NCBI RefSeq assembly: GCF_000312445.1
Contig: NZ_HE997182.1
Coordinates: forward strand, 468,712-532,711
Origin: Phocaeicola abscessus CCUG 55929
GTDB lineage: Bacteria > Bacteroidota > Bacteroidia > Bacteroidales > Bacteroidaceae
Length of the DNA: 64,000 bases
Reading direction: 5' to 3'
Positions within the stretch are counted from its first letter, which is position 1, and every line of letters begins with the position of its first letter. Shown here piece after piece: positions 61,531 through 64,000 of the stretch. The notes beneath the pieces are model-generated. The model did no database searches, was not told the DNA's origin, and saw nothing but the letters and a program-made list of their open reading frames with translations. The position numbers and the translations under genes are program-made.

Positions 61531-63984
61531 ATGCTTATGAAGAACATTGATCAGAAAGTGATAATGCTTGTAATAGTATTATTCGGGCTTAACGCCGTTT
61601 GTGATGCGCAAGTTATTCCGGCTCCGCAAAACATGAGCCGGAATAAAGGAACGTTTACGATGAATGCCCAGACAACATGGTATACCAATTTGAACGGTAA
61701 GGAAAAGAAGCTGATGACGATGTACATGGCGACGCTTCCTTTCCGGCTTGTCGAGGGAAAGGCATCGGATAAATCGAACGCGTTGCGATTGGTCGTCGCT
61801 TCGTTGCAGTCGAAACACAAAGAGGCTTACGTGCTGAATGTCACCCCCGAAACGGTGGAGATCAAAGCCAATACGGGCGCCGGTTTGTTTTACGGTATGC
61901 AAACCTTGTGGCAACTGTCGAGCTCCGCTTCTACGCTGAATGTGCCGTGTGTGGAAGTGGTCGATGAGCCTCGTTTCGATTATCGAGGATTTATGCTCGA
62001 TGTCAGTCGGCATTTCTTTTCGAAGGAATTTGTTTATAAGCAGCTGGATCTGCTGGCTCATTATAAGATCAATACCTTTCATTTCCACTTGGTCGACGGC
62101 GGAGGATGGCGCATCGAGATGAAGAAATATCCGCAACTGACGGAGATGACGGCCTATCGCCCGAACGAGAATTGGAGCGAGTTTTGGAACGGAGGACGCG
62201 AGTTCTGCTCGAAGAACGCCCCCCATGCCTATGGTGGTTATTACACGCAGCAGGATATTAGAGATATCGTTCGCTATGCGGCGGTTCGGCATATTACGGT
62301 AATCCCCGAGATCGACCTGCCCGGGCATAGTAACGAAGTCTTGCTGGCACTGCCGCAGTTGGCCTGCGAGGGGCATGACTATAGAACCAGCTTTGAGCTT
62401 TGTATAGGAAAAGAAGAAACCTTTCGGTTCTGCGAGAACGTGTTGAAGGAAATCATGGATTTGTTCCCTTCCGAGTATATCCATATCGGCGGAGATGAGG
62501 CCAACCGCGATCGCTGGAACGCTTGCCCGGATTGTAAGAAACGGATGGCAGACGAACATATTGCCGATGTGGCTGAATTGCAAAGCTATTTCACCCGTCG
62601 CATCGAGAAATTCGTCAACCGGCACGGGCGAAAGATTATCGGCTGGGATGAAATCCTGGACGGACCCGTGTCGAAGAGCGCGACGATCATGGCCTGGAGA
62701 GAGGAATCGGGCAGCATGACGAAAGCGACCGAGCAGGGACATCACGTCGTGATGACGCCGCGGGGCCATTGCTACATCGATTATTTGCAAACGGAGTCTT
62801 CCACTCAACCGAGGTATGCCGAAGGCTACCTGCCTCTGAGCGAAGCGTACGAATTCGAACCGGTTCCTGCCGGAACGAAAAACCCCGCGTTGGTCTGGGG
62901 CGTGCAGGGCAATTTGTGGACGGAATACATCGCGACGGACTCGTATGCCGAATATATGACTTATCCGAGGATGATGGCCCTTGCAGAAGTGGGATGGACG
63001 AAGCCGGAACATAAATCCTTTTCCGATTTCTATCGACGTATGCTGCATGCTCAGCAAGCGATGAAAGACAAAGGGTATAATTCGTATAATATAGATGACG
63101 ACCTGCGAAAAAAGCAAACCGAAACATGGAAGGCGAAACATGTGATCCTGATAGGCATCGACGGCTGGGCTGCCGCCAGCATGGCGAAAGCCGACATGCC
63201 GACCGTCAAAAACATGATGCGGAACGGCAGCTACACCCTGAAGAAACGTTCCGTATTGCCCTCGGCATCGGCGATCAATTGGGCTTCGATGATGATGGGA
63301 GCCGGCACCGAAATGACCGGTTATACGAAGTGGAATACCCGGATTCCGGAAATACCCTCGTTCGTGGTCAATACGCATCATATATTTCCCACGATTTTCT
63401 CCGTGTTGAGAGAACAGTTCCCCTCGGCCAAAACAGCCGCCCTCTTCGATTGGGACGGCATTAAATACGTGATAGATACCTTGGCGATCGACGACGTGAT
63501 GTGGAAAGATCAAGCCGGATACGGAAAAGAAAACGGAGAGGGATTCGGCGATCCCCTCGATTATGTGAAGATCGCGGAGAATTATATTAAAAAAGAAAGA
63601 CCGACGTTCTTCTTTACGTATTTCGGAGGATTGGACGAGACCGGACACTTGCACGGATGGTATACCGATCGATATTATGCTTTCGAAACGAAGTTGGATC
63701 AATGCATAGCCAGGATCGTTCAGGCTACGAAAGATGCGGGGATTTATGAGGATACCGTCTTCATCCTTTCGTCCGATCATGGAGGTATCGATAAGGGGCA
63801 CGGCGGCATCACGTTGGAGGAGATGGAGTCTCCGTTCATTGCTTTCGGTAAGAATGTCCGGCCGATGGGGGCATTCGACGAAACGATGATGCAATTCGAC
63901 ATCGCGGCGACCATCGCTTATATTTTCGGATTGGATACACCGCAAGCGTGGATCGGGCGGCCGATGAAACAACTGTTCCGGTGA
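61531..63984 (+). CDS. GH20 hexosaminidase fused to an alkaline-phosphatase-superfamily phosphodiesterase
   Basis: Bifunctional exported protein of 817 aa. Residues 1-25 are a signal peptide; about 26-135 a GH20b domain; about 140-500 a GH20 barrel with the catalytic pair Asp322-Glu323 (HIGGDEANRDRW) and WDEILDGPVS. After a short charged linker (DDLRKKQTETWKAKHV) comes a type I phosphodiesterase/alkaline-phosphatase-superfamily domain from residue 536 to the end. It has metal ligand Asp544 in IGIDGW, nucleophile candidate Ser580 in LPSASAINW, Asp702 and His706 in GLDETGH, Asp749-His750 in SSDHGG, and His757 in GHGG. Both domains look catalytically complete and in one uninterrupted frame. The barrel is a close paralogue of the upstream GH20 and the phosphodiesterase half a relative of the lipoprotein at 20807. 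Confidence 0.92.
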   Translation: MLMKNIDQKVIMLVIVLFGLNAVCDAQVIPAPQNMSRNKGTFTMNAQTTWYTNLNGKEKKLMTMYMATLPFRLVEGKASDKSNALRLVVASLQSKHKEAYVLNVTPETVEIKANTGAGLFYGMQTLWQLSSSASTLNVPCVEVVDEPRFDYRGFMLDVSRHFFSKEFVYKQLDLLAHYKINTFHFHLVDGGGWRIEMKKYPQLTEMTAYRPNENWSEFWNGGREFCSKNAPHAYGGYYTQQDIRDIVRYAAVRHITVIPEIDLPGHSNEVLLALPQLACEGHDYRTSFELCIGKEETFRFCENVLKEIMDLFPSEYIHIGGDEANRDRWNACPDCKKRMADEHIADVAELQSYFTRRIEKFVNRHGRKIIGWDEILDGPVSKSATIMAWREESGSMTKATEQGHHVVMTPRGHCYIDYLQTESSTQPRYAEGYLPLSEAYEFEPVPAGTKNPALVWGVQGNLWTEYIATDSYAEYMTYPRMMALAEVGWTKPEHKSFSDFYRRMLHAQQAMKDKGYNSYNIDDDLRKKQTETWKAKHVILIGIDGWAAASMAKADMPTVKNMMRNGSYTLKKRSVLPSASAINWASMMMGAGTEMTGYTKWNTRIPEIPSFVVNTHHIFPTIFSVLREQFPSAKTAALFDWDGIKYVIDTLAIDDVMWKDQAGYGKENGEGFGDPLDYVKIAENYIKKERPTFFFTYFGGLDETGHLHGWYTDRYYAFETKLDQCIARIVQATKDAGIYEDTVFILSSDHGGIDKGHGGITLEEMESPFIAFGKNVRPMGAFDETMMQFDIAATIAYIFGLDTPQAWIGRPMKQLFR

Positions 63985-64000
63985 TCCGCACTTCCTTCGT

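Noticed and set aside
61579..63972. A 797-codon open frame on the minus strand
   Set aside because: It lies entirely opposite the GH20-phosphodiesterase gene, whose plus-strand frame has complete motifs for two enzyme families. The minus product has no recognisable domain; it is a by-product of codon bias.
61531..63984. GH20-phosphodiesterase fusion as an assembly join of two genes
   Set aside because: The frame is continuous across the linker, codon use is uniform, and there is no leftover stop, start or signal peptide at the junction.

Overview
The window comes from a Bacteroidota chromosome, most likely Bacteroidales. Three TonB-dependent SusC/SusD pairs, two ECF sigma/FecR sets, TAnnTTTG-type -7 promoter elements, many exported lipoproteins and a housekeeping block (dprA, DUF2851, dapB, lepB, wbqC-like, murB, murA) all fit that group. 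I cannot name a genus from sequence alone. No rRNA, tRNA, CRISPR array, insertion sequence or integrase was recognised.

Layout. (1) 1-5718: a SusC/SusD pair whose SusC signal-peptide codons contain a run of 12 G. As sequenced, the run puts the leader one base out of frame with the receptor, so this looks like a phase-variable locus read in the OFF state. (2) 6131-14331: porin, imelysin-like lipoprotein, di-heme oxidoreductase, OprP-type porin, mono-heme lipoprotein and the CcsBA cytochrome c synthase. It reads as a self-contained envelope redox or metal-handling module that brings its own heme-attachment machinery. (3) 14491-22471: FecR anti-sigma, STN-type SusC, SusD-like lipoprotein, an alkaline-phosphatase-superfamily phosphodiesterase and an ECF sigma factor at the distal end. 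(4) 22704-31875: a tightly packed catabolic operon: NPCBM/metallophosphoesterase, DUF6067-like hydrolase, Tat-exported Gfo/Idh/MocA oxidoreductase, a 45-codon small ORF, GH16, an alpha/beta hydrolase and a PIG-L deacetylase.

(5) 32074-38507: a tricorn-type S41 protease and a DUF5107-TPR protein. They converge through a strong hairpin on a ROK repressor. (6) 39968-49191: dprA, a YbgC-like thioesterase and DUF2851 on the minus strand, divergent from dapB, lepB, a lepB paralogue with both catalytic residues lost, wbqC-like, murB and murA. MurA carries Asp in place of the usual active-site Cys. (7) 49333-51761: a second Tat-exported Gfo/Idh/MocA protein with a lipoprotein sugar isomerase-like TIM barrel. 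(8) 52056-63984: ECF sigma, FecR, STN-SusC, SusD, a GH20 beta-hexosaminidase with an F5/8-type C-terminal domain, and a second GH20 fused to an alkaline-phosphatase-superfamily phosphodiesterase domain.

The most interesting candidate system joins regions 3, 4 and 8. Both SusCD loci carry a related phosphodiesterase, free in one and fused to a hexosaminidase in the other. The surrounding deacetylase, metallophosphoesterase and glycosidases suggest breakdown of a phosphodiester-containing amino-sugar polymer, such as a GlcNAc-decorated teichoic acid or other phosphoglycan. That substrate is an inference. All domain calls are from reading the sequence; no database search was run.
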